Position numbers and translations under genes: made by a program. Of a stretch of DNA of 64,000 nt, positions 48,877 to 60,820 are shown piece after piece. Under the pieces are notes generated by a model, which saw nothing but the letters and a program-made list of their open reading frames with translations, was not told the DNA's origin and made no database searches. Each line of letters opens with the position of its first letter. Within the stretch, counting starts at the first letter, position 1. Source of the stretch: Prostheceraeus crozeri (Eukaryota > Platyhelminthes > Polycladida > Euryleptidae); NCBI GenBank assembly GCA_907163375.1, contig CAJQUW010003430.1, forward strand, positions 62,001 to 126,000. Reading direction: 5' to 3'.

Positions 48877-49471
48877 TATAAGGTTTGTTTTTTCTTCTGT
48901 TGAGTTACTTGTTACTTTCGTGGAACAACTTTTTTTATAAAAGTCGATTTCAGAAATTTCTAAGTATCAAATTTGTACTTCAAAGACACTGCAAACTTGT
49001 AACTTAGTTTGTGATTTAATATAGTGTTATTCTATAAAGTCTTCTTTTTATAATGAAGTCATGTACAAAACTGTCACAAATTCAAAGTAGATTTCTCCGT
49101 AAATTATTTACTGGTTATGATCAGCGAGTGGACTGGTTGAATTGGTCCCCTTGGGGAAGGTTACATAACCACAGAGCTTGTGACATTTTTGTCAGTTTCA
49201 TCGAATAATTAGGAAATTTGCTCAATATATTATTTAGGGAGAAATCGAATCATGATAATTTCTGACGAAATGTGGTTTAACAGAGTAACAGTATTTTACT
49301 TTGAGCTTAAGGGTCATGAAATAATACATGGAGGATGTTTTGTGGAAGAACAATGGATGGCATGGCGAAATTGTCTCAATATTTTTGATATAATTAATTG
49401 ATCTCTTTAATTTGTATTTACCAATGGCGTTTGTTGATAACATCTGTCAACATTTCAGGTGACTTTCGAAT

Positions 49472-52192
49472 ATGCCTGGTGGTATATGCACTTTCCAAGA
49501 CATGTGGTTGAAAGAAAAAGAGTTAAGTGATAGGTTGCGCGAAGGTAATAGTTCGACATTGCAGCTTTTGTGCTAAGTCGTTAAGTCTCGAGCGCATGGG
49601 AAGATCTGCTCTTTTAAGTCATATGTCTAGTAAAAAGCACGTTGCATTTGTAAAAAAAGGGTCGCAGAGCAAGCCGATCACTGATTACATAACTATTTTC
49701 AATTCACCGGTCGAAGAAACATCGACGTCTGATCACTCTCAATTACACGCAACTTCTGAGAAACCTGTTGATTCAAATTCATCATTCCTCTCATCCAATG
49801 CTGCTGCTGCATCTTCGTCTGTTGTTAAAGCCGAAATCAAATGGACGATGCATACAGTTTATGAGCATCATTCGTATAGGAGTAATGCGAACATAAAAGC
49901 TATATTCAATGACATGTTTTCTGACTCTATTATTGCCCAACAATTGACTTGCGGCGAAAACAAAACAAACTACTTAGCCACGTTTGGTTTAGCGCCTTAT
50001 TTTAAGTCGCTAATATCGAAGAACGTCGAAAATGCTGATGAATATGTTCTATTATATGATGAAAGTTTGAACAAAAGTTTAAAACAGAATCAGATGGATG
50101 TGCATGTGAGATACTGGCACTTGGATCAAGTGTCGACGGTCTATTTTCAGTCAGAATTTTTAGGTCATTCCAGGGCAGATGACATCTTTGATAAGCTCCT
50201 TCCCATCATTTTGGATTTCGACAAAACAAAACTTGTTCAGCTATCAATGGATTGACCAGCCACCAACTGGTTGGTTTTTAAAAAAAATTGTGAATGCCTG
50301 GAAATACACTCCAAAAGTTTATTGAATACTGGCTCATGTGGATTGCATACACTACATAACGCCTTTCGTAGTGGTTGTGAAGCATCAGGATGTGATTTGG
50401 AAGACGCACTTGGGTCTTTGTATTATCTATTCAAAGACTGTCCCGCATGACTATATATCCGTAAGTGGATCACAAGAATTTCCAAGCAAGTTCTGTAAAT
50501 GCCGTTGGCTAGAAACTGTTTTAGTCATGAGCCGAGCATTAGAAATAATGCCGAATGTAAGCAAATTTGTTGAATAAGTCAACAAGAAAGCAATAAATTG
50601 ACCAAAAACAAAATCATTTGCATCCGTACAACAGACTGTCAATGATCGCCTTTTTGAAGTGAAAGGAAAAGCTTTCATTTCTGTTGGAAATGAAATCGAG
50701 GAATTTCTAAGAAAATATCAAACGGATGCACCCGTTCCTCCTGTAATGATAACAGATTTGTATTTCCTTGTGAGGCAGCTGATGAAGCGATTTGTGAATG
50801 ATATGAATCATATCATGATGAATGATATCTCGTCTATCGATGATCTGCTACGAATTGATTTTGAAAATTCTGAAAACCATAGACGTCAAAAAAACAAATT
50901 GGATTTGCCGCTTCCGAAAGCCTTACAAGTGTGAGAAAGAAATTCAAGATATCAGATCTCAATGTGTTTCGTTTCAGGTCTGCATGCTTGGATTTCTTCA
51001 TGGCCACAACAAAGGAGATATTGGAGAAATCGCCTGTTCGTTATCGGCTTGCTCTAAATTTGGTGTGCCTCCATCGCGATTTAATCAAGCAAGACGAGGA
51101 GAAAATTATCAATCATTTTACCATCTGCCTCAAAGAATTGACAAGTGCTGGACCATTACCGTCAGAAAAGGCGGATCTCGTCATCAAAGAATTTACAGCA
51201 TTTCGAATTTATTTGATAGAAAATTCTGTTGAATTCAATGCTTCGAGTGATCGTTTAGATTCATTTTATTACCGACAATTGAATACAAAGGACGAATACA
51301 AACGACTTTGGCCAGTGGTAAAGGTATTGCTTTGTCTGAGTCACGGTCAGTCAACAGTCGAACGAGGATTCTCAACGAATAAGTACGCTGTGGTGGAAAC
51401 CAAACCGCACTCAACCTTACAGCCAGAAGACTTATTATTGATCACATTCAGAAGGCGGGTGGTGTTGAAAAAGTTAATATCACTAAAGACTTGATAATAT
51501 CAGCCGGAAATGCAAGACGCCACTATCGAACTTACCTCGAAACTAAAGTGAAAGAAAAGACAGAAGAAGAAAAGCAGATGAAGAGGAGAGCATCAATCGA
51601 CGAAATGGAATCAAAGAAACAAAGATTGGAAAATGACATCCAGGCACTGAACAAGGCAGGTCAAAATTGTCCATAAGATTATAGCAATCATAAGAGTAGA
51701 TGGCAGCATTCTACAACTAATCATTGTATTGGAAAAAAGAACAAATGGGTTCGAAAATTTTTAATGGGTTTAGCTCCTTAGAAATGCTGAAGTCTCCTTG
51801 GAAGTTATTTTTATCATCAAATAACCAAATTTAAGCCTATGTATTTAAACTCAGATGCAACATTTAATATACGAGTATGTGCAGTAAATCATTGGAAAGT
51901 TATTGATTTTGATCAACTGTCTCAAAATTATCTTGACGTGAAATAGTTAGATAAATTCAATGACCAACTTTACTCTACTCCATACCACAATACCTACGCA
52001 TGAAAGGAAATATATTTTTTAGTTACATTTTGTTCTTTCAGTCATCCATTGAATGTGCTGAAAGGCTGAGGAGAATGCCGATTTGACCTTGGTGTCGAAA
52101 TCAAATGCTATGCGACGAAGGGCCAGCGAGAAAAAGGAAGAGCTCTCTTCTATCAACGTCGAACTCAATAAACTTAAATCTGTCTGATTCAT
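49472..52192 (+). pseudogene. hAT transposase of element B, decayed
   Basis: Starts at ATG 49472 (MPGGICTFQDMWLKEKELSD), just after a CAG acceptor-like site. A frame change near 49540 leads to a BED-like finger (HCSFCAKSLSLERMGR to HMSSKKH). Next comes the RNase H first-Asp region YVLLYDESLNKS (about 50040-50075) and QLSMD (about 50238), followed by a strongly decayed middle (50255-50930, many stops). The C-terminal half is well kept: FKISDLNVFRF, WPVVKVLLCLSHGQSTVERG, the hAT dimerisation segment (about 51300-51370), and coiled-coil KQRLENDIQALNKA. A likely intron (about 51680-52040, acceptor CTTTCAG) precedes the last exon with ADLTLVSKSNAMRRRASEKK. This group is common in invertebrates and fish. 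Confidence 0.85.
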
Positions 52193-52814
52193 TCACGATT
52201 ACTAAGCTTTCATGATCTGATCTACGCATACGCATTTTGTTATCCATCAAAGTTGTTACGAATTTAATCAGAACTTCTTTATCAATTTTTTTCATGAGAG
52301 TTGTTAATCCTGAACTGTATTGTTATGATCTGAGATTTTTTAGAGTTTATTAAAAAGCTGTAACCACTGAGATTTTTTTCACAATCATTCACATGTACTA
52401 ACTCTTGTTTAAGTCAAAATAGCTTTCTCATTTGCGTGGAGGGATTACACATGTAATGCCTCTACATGTTATACAATTCCGCAGGTAATTTGTGTTCGAA
52501 GTTGGCAACCAACGCGATAACACATTTTGCGTTATTAACCTATAATTGTCCCGTTTGTTAACTGCTGCCGTCAAGTCGGCTACGACGTCTAACCAGTATG
52601 ACACATCTGTCGCTGCCGCTTCTGGCCGCCTCATAGATCTTTAACTGAATATTCAAGTATTTAACATATATTTCAATTGATTTTCTACTCATTTTGATAT
52701 GTAAAAATGATCTATTGAATCATGGAAAAATCAAATTTACGTTACCCTTGAAAATTATTGATTTTGCCCTTGAAAACCCTTGAATTTTTTATTCGAAAAG
52801 CCGCGGGAACCCTG

Positions 52815-52904
52815 ATGCATAATTTTTTAACCTGTAAATAGTTCATTTTTTGTGACATTTAGAATTCATATCGAGGTCTACATAACAAGACATAACATTA
52901 TCTT
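52815..52904. other. Short spacer between hAT B and LINE B
   Basis: About 90 bp of AT-rich DNA. The 5' breakpoint of LINE B is placed at about 52905, where endonuclease coding starts. Confidence 0.5.
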
Positions 52905-55500
52905 TTACAAGAGTATCCCAGCGCTGAAGTTGCCGTTTTTGGTGACTTCAACGTGCACAATGTTGACTGGCTTGTGCACTCACGCACCACCGATCTCTCC
53001 TGTCAGGCAGCCCAGGATTTCGCTGTCTCTCACAACCTTAGTCAAATTGTCACTTGTCCTACCAGAGTGCCTGACAGAGCTGGGGATACTGGATATCTCC
53101 TTGACCTGTTTCTCACCTCAAGTCCAACTTGTTTTTCACACAAGGTTACTTCTCCGCTCGGCACGTCTGATCACTGTGTTATCACAGTTTCTGGCAAACA
53201 AATTTGCTCCACACCGTCTGCACCCTTCCATAGAACAGTTTATCAATTCTCCAAAGTAGACTGGTGTGGCTTCCGCACTTTTCTTAGTCAAGTTCAAGCT
53301 GAGAATTTGATTCTGAGCGAGGACGTCCACAAGTCGGCGCAAGAACTGACAGAGTGGCTTCAGATAGGGATGTTGGCCTACATTCCTCACCGTACTTTCC
53401 AAATGAAGCCCCACTCACAACCTTGGTTTACACCAGAATGTGCAGCTGCAACTTGCCAGCATGACCACTTTTTCCATAAGTATAAGCGTGACAGTAGCGC
53501 TGGCAATCTTGAATTGTACAAAACCGCACGTAGACATTGCAAGGAAACCATACATCAGGCCAAAAGCCGTTACGCTTTGTATGTACGGAAATCCATTGCT
53601 ACCCAAAAGCTTGGCTCTAAGGACTTCTGGAGGATTTACAACAGTGTCACCAATAGGAACAAATCCTCCATTCCAGCACTCCGTCATGCCGAAGTCAGTA
53701 GTTCTATGGTGACAACCTCAGCAGACAAAGCCGAGCTTCTTTGCAAGGAGTTTGCGAAGAATTCGTCATTAGGCGATGGAGGTAGAATTCCACCTCCAAT
53801 TCCTACGCCCACTGATGAGACAGTTAGTCCTCCTTCAGTCACAGTCCGAAACGTCAAAAAGATAATTGCAGGTCTCGATAGCTCTAAGTCTAGTGGACCA
53901 GATGGCATCCCAGTTTCGGTCTTCAAGCATCTCTCACCTGAGCTTTCCCCACTTTTATCTAAACTGTTCAGTAGATGTGTATCCACCGGTGAGTTTCCCT
54001 CTTGTTGGAAAGTGGCTTCCGTGGTTCCAGTTCCAAAGAAAGGTTCTGACTCATCTCTTCCATCTAGTTACCATCCTATCAGCCTGCTTCCAATTGCTGG
54101 CAAGATTTTTGAAACAGTGACTAACCAACACATTGTTAACTTCCTTGAAACTCAGAACCTTCTATCAGAAGAACAGTATGGCATCAGGCACTCTCGATCA
54201 ACTGCAGATCTTCTTTCATATGTCACTGAACATGTGAGTCGTGTCCTTGACAGACAAGGTGAGACGAGATCAGTTGCCCTGGATATTTCCAAGGCATTCG
54301 ATGAAGTCTGGCATCAGGGACTCCTTATGAAGCTAAAGTCCTATGGAGTTGCTGATCAACTCCACAAACTTCTTGCTTCTTTCCTTAGTGACCGGCAGAT
54401 ATCTGTCGTCTTAGATGGCCAAAAGTCTTCCACCAAGTTTGTCAATGCAGGAGTTCCTCAAGGGTCAATTTTGGGACCCACTCTTTTTCTGCTGTACATC
54501 AACGACCTCCCAGACTGCCTACTGAGCAAATTAGTGATGTATACAGATGACACGACACTCTTCAATTCCAATGAGTGACTTGCTAAGAACACTCAGCAAC
54601 GTCAGCAGTTATGCGACGTTCTTAATGAAGATTTACGCAGGGTCTCAGAATGGGGCGCCAATTGGTTTGTTTCCTTCAATCCTTCAAAAACTCAGAGTAT
54701 TCTACACTCACGACTCAAACTCAATCACGATGATGATCATGCACTAAGATGTCAGATAATAGGATCAGAGAACAAGATTCCATCTCCTTCCTTGGATTGG
54801 CGGTTACGAAAGACTTGTCATGGAAACCGTACATCCAATCCATCAGCAAGCAGGCAGCTCAACGCATTGGTAGTCTCTATCGTGCCAGCAGCTATCTTCC
54901 ACCACAGACTGTCTGCTATCTTTACAAGTCCACTATTCGTCCTCTGATGGAGTATTGTTCTCATCTGTGGGCAGGCGCCCCACAAGCACATCTTAGCCTC
55001 CTTGAACGGGTTGAGAAACATGTCAAGAATCTCATGGGTGAAAAACTTGCTAGCAAGTTGCAGCCGCTCTCCGTCAGACGGGATGTTGCTTCACTCAGTC
55101 TCTTCTACGGGTACTATTTCGGTAGAAGCAGCTCTGCAGTAAATGAGTGCGTACCCAAACCTAAGATCTTATCCAGAAGCACGCGCAGAGCTAATGCACT
55201 CACATGCTATCATGTGAGCTTAGAGCGCGCACGTACTGTGAGTCGCTCGAAAAGCTTTTTTGTTCGCACGGCACAGCTTTGGAATGAGCTTCCCCAGACC
55301 ACTTTCCCTGACCAATACAATCTTGATACTTTCAAGAGGCGTGCGAACAGGTTTCTGATGGGGACAGCTTAATCAGATTAGAAGATCTGTTTTTTTCATT
55401 ATATTTATTTAAAATAATACAATTTGTTACTTTTCATTGAGTAACCCCTAGCTTCGTTCATGGCTCATAGCTGTGCTAGGGGTGAAAATTCAGTAAAAAA
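52905..55500 (+). mobile_element. CR1/Jockey-type LINE (family B), best preserved
   Basis: A 5'-truncated non-LTR retrotransposon. It begins within the endonuclease (AVFGDFNVHNVDW, later LDLFLTS and SDHCVI with the catalytic His), linker with KPHSQPWFTPEC, then RT motifs: SSKSSGPDGIPV, PVPKKGSDSSLPSSYHPISL, motif A VALDISKAFDEVWHQG, motif B GVPQGSILGPTLF, and the catalytic box as MYTDDTTLF, where FADD or YADD is usual. The frame runs open from about 52911 to an in-frame TGA at 54576-54578, then continues (LCDVLNEDLRRVSEWG) to a shift near 54760, then the thumb ([37 protein letters not shown]) and the C-terminus ([14 protein letters not shown]) ending at 55372. The 3' tail ends with GTGCTAGGGGTGAAAATTC. 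Two breaks only, so fairly young. Confidence 0.92.
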
Positions 55501-55938
55501 ACACATGCAAAGTCGCATGATGGCTGGAGTGCATTTATGATTGAATGAAATCATTGGCTGACGAGCAATAGTGCATGGTGTATGAACATCAAGTAACGAA
55601 AATGAAATCAATCATGTAAATTTACAAAATATGCGCATGTTTATTTTGTATATGCTGCCCATGCAGAGAAATATTTGTCTCTTTGTATTTATGTTTGTAT
55701 AATAGTCCATAGGTATTTTTGATTCAACGCCAAAAGCTTGAGCTATTGATTGCTTTCGTCAATGGTGCTAGTAGCCCACTTTTGTGACTTGGATCTTCAA
55801 TTTAGCAAAGAAACCAGAGATTCAGCATATCACGACCATCTTTCAGTGTTTCTAGGCAGTCTTTTAGCATTTATCGCCATAAATCAAATGGCACGATGAG
55901 TACGCTTTTGAAGTTTCTCTTTCGATAATGAGTCTATA
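55501..55938. other. Intergenic, no gene seen
   Basis: Between the LINE tail and the hAT C remnant. Possibly decayed hAT C sequence, but nothing readable. Confidence 0.45.
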
Positions 55939-57480
55939 ATGGATAGAGGTCCACACTATTCAATCAGAGATCTGGTGAGAAATCGCAACCGAAGGGTCGA
56001 TAATTTTTGGAGAGAGATCTTTAACTTAAAGACGCCTAGCCATCAATCGAAATATCCATGTATCACACCTGTGATCAAAAGTTCCTTAATACTTCCCCAC
56101 GGAAACGCAGACGTGGAGAGGTCGCTATCCAACAACATTTCTCTCGTCACACGAGAGGGCACTCTACTCGTGGAAAATGTTATTAACGGACACCGGCAAC
56201 CAAAGATACAGTTCACTTTTGTGACCCTCAACCAGGGATGCGGAGTCGGAGTCCTATCATTTTTGCTGGAGTAGGAGTCGGAGTCCTATCAAATGATAGG
56301 ACTCCGAACTCCGGACTATCATTAGACACGAAATATAATACAAGCAAATTGCTTATTTTCGTACATATAGCTGTTACTGTCTTGATATCAACTTTCTCCG
56401 TCAAACAAAAGTACAGAGACACTGCTGTATGCAAATCTTCTAATAGTTGAGGGAATGAACCGTGATAGTGGAAAAAGGATTGTCTTTTCACCAGGTGATT
56501 TAGTAGAGAAGACAAGCCTTCCTAGCCTCGATCACACCTATGCACCAAAGGTCACATCAGAGACAAAAATGAAATACTAGTTTGTTTGAGAACATTATCC
56601 TCTTGCCCTCACATCAATCGTGTGTGATGGGTCCTCTAAAGCGCATATTTTAAATAGAAGGTGTACTCATATTTTTTGAGAAGGATGGGGATTTTCCTGC
56701 CTGGTAGAGACTGGAGAAAAACCTTGTGAAGCACACATCAAGAAGATGGGAGGAGCCGAGTCGTATTCATCCAACTGAAAGCGACATTTGATGAACTTTC
56801 ATCGAAAATGATTGATAATTGATACAGCAATGATCCCTGAAAATAGGTTCAGGTAAGCCTATAATGATCTGTGATGTAGGTTGACAGTTTTTTCAAAAAA
56901 ATAGGCTTTATATACTTGCCACCCGGAGTCGGAGTCCTATCAAAATGATAGGACTCCGCATCCCTGCCCTCAACGGAATCGCCTTGAAAAACTGCCAATT
57001 GCAAATAAAAGTAATCAATGCTGCTAGATGTGCTCAATCTGAGTGTATAAGGAGACAAGAAATTGAACGCAAAAGGGAAGGAAGAGGAAAAGGAAAGAAT
57101 AGAAAAGGAAAATGCTCAACGAGCGATTTTTGGAGAAGGAGAGGGATCAAATGAAAAAGCAGAAGATAAGTCTCGAGGAGAAGGAAGAAGTATTAATCAG
57201 TAAAGAGAAAAACACGAACACGTACTTTTAGCAGCACAAGAACTATTAAATGATGGAAGCAACAAAAATCAAGACTTGCTATATAGGAAGGCGCTTTACA
57301 ACATGTCGCCACGGCTCAATTGAGGATTGAGACAGGATAAAAAAGACAAAAGAATGCACTGAGGCACTAGAAAAATTATTCCAGAAATACAGAAAACTAG
57401 TCGACCGAAAACGCAAACTTTTAGATAGGGATTCATGTTGGCTGGAATCCGTGAAAAAGATGAAAACTATCAACAAAATA
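55939..57480 (+). pseudogene. hAT transposase C-terminal remnant (element C)
   Basis: From 55939 one frame reads NFWREIFNLKT, then PVIKSSLILPHGNADVERSL, the hAT dimerisation segment, and ENVINGHRQ. At 56232 it is cut by a hAT MITE; on the other side the same frame resumes (VTLN then GIALKNCQLQIKVINAARC) and leads to a Lys/Glu-rich coiled coil (RRQEIERKREGRG). Later frames give EKEEVLISKEKN and EALEKLFQKYRKLVDRKRKL, the usual end of this transposase group. Only the C-terminal part survives. It is related in style to hAT B. No terminal repeats were seen. Confidence 0.8.
56233..56966. mobile_element. 734-bp hAT MITE, copy 1, with perfect TSD
   Basis: Ends CAGGGATGCGGAGTCGGAGT and ACTCCGCATCCCTG. 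CCCTCAAC is on both sides (56225-56232, 56967-56974). The terminal part repeats GGAGTCCTATCA in both orientations. It is inserted into the coding part of hAT C. A sister copy is at 59887-60812. No ORF of note. Confidence 0.97.
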
Positions 57481-59584
57481 TGATTGATACAACTAAATCT
57501 GCCATACTACTGAATTATCTATCAGCAGTTATCTATTTTTGAAGGATCTCTTCTGTTGATTGTTTTTCCTAATTGAAAGCAATTGGCCTTTTCAAGTATT
57601 GAATTTTCTTCTTAGCATTTTACCAAGTTGGGTTTTCTAAAGTACTTGTTATGATTAATTGAGTTCATTCTTATGATTTTATACCTACCAAGATTTTGTA
57701 ATCGATTTTTAAAGTTGTGTTTCGCCAAATTATAGCGAATCATTGACTCCAAAAACATCAACAATATATAAATAAAAAATATGGTGGAACGGGATGGCTG
57801 TAAGGGGAAGGTGGAGACCATCAAAACAGAAAACATAAACAACGCAATGCATGAAATACGTATGTTGCTTTTTTTAAATTTTGTAAAGGTTTCATGGCAT
57901 TTGGTAAAGGTTGGCTCATGGTAAAGGTTTTATTCATGGCATTTAAATATAATTTACTTGTATATGTAAATATCCTCACATTCTTATGATGTAAGCTTTC
58001 ACAACTTAATTGCTTACGGAATAAAGGTCGGTTTAGGCCTGCAATTTAACTCATATTTTATACAACATGCTTTTGGTCAATATATACAGTGTACTATCCT
58101 ATATTTGGTCCTATGTATTTTGAAAATCCTTTCCTATATACCTACATTTTTTGAAAATTTGAGTGGACACCCAGATGATATAAAAAAATTGATATCATTT
58201 TTGGTGTTTATTTCTGCAAAATGCTGAATTCAATAGTTTTATTAATTCCTTTTGGTAACATGTGCTACACTATACATAAATCACCATGAAAAAGTAAAAA
58301 GTGATAAAATAGCTTTGACTTCTTAAAATCTTTGTAATGGATATGTATAATCTACAAGCTCATTGGATTTGTGACATATACACTCATAGTAGATTTGCAA
58401 TAGATTCCCAAAGCTACATCACATGCATGTTATGACACATATAGCTTCATATTTTCGATCAATCGTGCAATTTAGTCCGAACTGTGCTACCATCTTAACC
58501 CTTGATGAATTTACATTGATGTTTTCCTTTAATATTAAGTATCTAGTAACTTATTTGCTACTCTGTATAAGTCGTACATCAGTTTGATTGCAATACCACT
58601 GTTGCTTGAGATTTTCTGAATATCATTAAAATCGAGCATCAAAATTATGTTGACAACCACTTCGTGTAGGCTACTTGTTTTCAGGAAAATTGTATTTGCG
58701 TAAGCAGCTCATGAAGAAGAGTATTACACAAAGTCATGTTCATATATTATTATGTACTGTATATACAATATTATATTATACATTAATATTATGTAATATA
58801 TTATGTCAATGTGTATATGAAATTAGCATCGATTGTTACATTTAGATGTTATTTCGTATTTATGAATTTGTACATGTATTTATAATCTTCGTCTAAAATC
58901 CAAGTAGTAGGATGACTTGTTCTATTTCCTTATTGCATCTTGCTGCATCGAGTCATTCAGTTCAACTGTTTTTATTTGTATCCTTTTAAATATTCAGTGA
59001 TGCATTTAACATTTACATGAGAGCAGTGATATAATCATGAGTAATTGCGTCGAACTTTCGAAACACTGTGTGATAGTGTTCATCTGAATTGCGTGCTACC
59101 CTCTATCTTCAGTATCCGATGCTGCTTATTGATAAGCTGAAGGATTACTTAAAAATGATGACACAAAACATCACGGGACTTAGCTGAAATGCGCGAAACG
59201 TTATCGTGTTAACTTGTCACGTCCGAGCACATTGTAAAACACAGCGGTGACCATAATTTTCATGTTCAATCATGCGCGTGATACGAGCCTGTTTTGAAAC
59301 AATATGTACATGACAAAAGGCGATGATTTAATCGGTATCTTGGTATCGAATTACTGATTGGATATTTGGCATACTAATGCCTCCGTACTTCAATGTGGTA
59401 ACTTTGTCGCAAAGTTTTCGCATAACAGGGTCCGTTCTCTACCTGGTTTTCCAGTAAAATCGGAAATGAAATTTCAGGCTCTAGATTTCCTGGAAAATCG
59501 AACCTCTTACTTGAATTGCGGACACGAACTGTTATCAAGCAACCATGACTGAGACTGATTCCAAATTCTGTGATCATAGTTCGG
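57481..59584. other. Intergenic, no gene seen
   Basis: Very AT-rich with tracts of ATATTAT words near 58740-58810. No ORF, repeat border or RNA gene supported. The right end of hAT C must lie in its first part but was not identified. Confidence 0.5.
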
Positions 59585-59720
59585 TATCGGGCAGCCAGAG
59601 CAAGTTTCTTCAGGGAACGAGGCCGAAAATGAGACTATCGGAGAATGATATGCACCCTATGGCTATTACGAATCTGCGTATCTGCCGAGCTCTATCTGGT
59701 TTCCAGACTTGCAAGAACTA
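59585..59720 (+). repeat. Partial relative of the 62.9-kb foldback
   Basis: Shares GGGCAGCCAGAGCAAGTTTC, GGGAACGAGGCCGAAAATGA and TCTGCCGAG(T/C)TCTA with the left arm of the element at 62943-63671. Only a left-arm part is present, and more diverged. Confidence 0.8.
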
Positions 59721-59886
59721 TGAACGTCTGAAGTCTTTTTTAACGTACACAAACTTCATTATTTCCAGATTATTTATTCCACTTATTCCAGATTATTTAT
59801 TTCCACTTTTAGTTTCATGTGGTCTAATTGCATGTCTGTTTTGTCTATTACATTTTGGTATGCTTAGTAGTACGGATACTTTACAT

Positions 59887-60812
59887 CAGGGATGCGGAGT
59901 CAGAGTCTTATCATTTTTGCTGGAGTAGGAGTCGGAGTCGGAGTCTTATCAAATAATATGACTCCGGACTCCGGCCTATAACTAGACCTGAGATACAATA
60001 CAAACAAATTATTTATCCTCGTACATAGCTGTCACTGTCTTGATGTCAACTTTCTCCGTCAAACAAAAGTACGGAGACACTGCTGTATGCAAATCTTCTA
60101 ATAGTTGAGGGAATGAACCGTGATAGTGGAAAAAGGATTGTCTTTTCACCAGGTGATTTAGTAGAGAAGACAAGCCTTCCTAGCCTCGATCACACGTATG
60201 CACCAAAGGTCACATCAGAGACAAAAATGAAATACTAGTTTGTTTGAGAACATTATCCTCTTGCCCTCACATCAATCGTGTGTGATGGGTCCTCTAAAGC
60301 GCATTTCATTGAATAACGGGCTAGCCATTTAAGTTCAACTATGACGGAAGAAGCCCAGGACTGGTGTTCGTCGTTGTTTATTACGAAGCACTTAAGCACG
60401 TAATAAACAACGACGAACACCAGTCCTGGGCTTCTTCCGTCATAGTTGATCTAAAGCGCATATTTTAAATAGAAGGTGTACTCATATTTTTTGAGAAGGA
60501 TGGGGATTTTCCTGCCTGGTAGAGACTGGAGAAAAACCTTGTGAAGCACACATCAAGAAGATGGGAGGAGCCGAGTCGTATGCATCCAACTGAAAGCGAC
60601 ATTTGATAAACTTTCATCGAAAATGATTGATAAAGCAATGATCACTAAAGATAGGTTCAGGTAAGCCTATCTTCTATGATGTAGGTTGACAGTTTTTCAA
60701 AAAAACTAGGCTTTATATACTTGCCACCCGGAGTCGGAGTCATATCAAAAGCCGGAGTCCTATCAACCCCGGAGTCGGATTCCTATCAAAATGATAGGAC
60801 TCCGCATCCCTG
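59887..60812. mobile_element. hAT MITE, copy 2, with perfect TSD
   Basis: Same family as 56233-56966. CTTTACAT flanks both sides (59879-59886, 60813-60820). The interior from about 60000 to 60720 matches copy 1 closely, apart from a 157-bp addition at 60305-60461 and extra GGAGTCCTATCA repeats near the right end, so it is 926 bp long. Confidence 0.97.
60305..60449. repeat. Insertion with 51-bp perfect hairpin
   Basis: TCTAAAGCGCAT occurs at 60293-60304 and 60450-60461, so a 145-bp insert is bracketed by a 12-bp duplication; copy 1 of the MITE has the empty site. The insert has 30 bp of unique sequence, then arms 60335-60385 and 60399-60449, perfect inverted copies of 51 bp, with a 13-nt loop. 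No difference between arms was seen. Confidence 0.95.
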
Positions 60813-60820
60813 CTTTACAT

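Larger units (their letters stand above)
47101..52814. mobile_element. hAT element B (5.7 kb with nested insert)
   Basis: The ends are CAGGGTTCCCGCGGCCCTTG and, at the right, CCGCGGGAACCCTG. Both subterminal regions repeat CCTTGAAAACCCTTGAA words. The flanks AGCATGCA and ATGCATAA share ATGCA but do not give a clean 8-bp duplication. A Tigger-like element occupies 47545-48876. The transposase (49472-52192) is heavily broken, so this copy is older than hAT A. Confidence 0.85.

Noticed and set aside
47085-52830. A clean 8-bp duplication for hAT B
   Set aside because: Flanks AGCATGCA and ATGCATAA share only ATGCA out of register. Not claimed.
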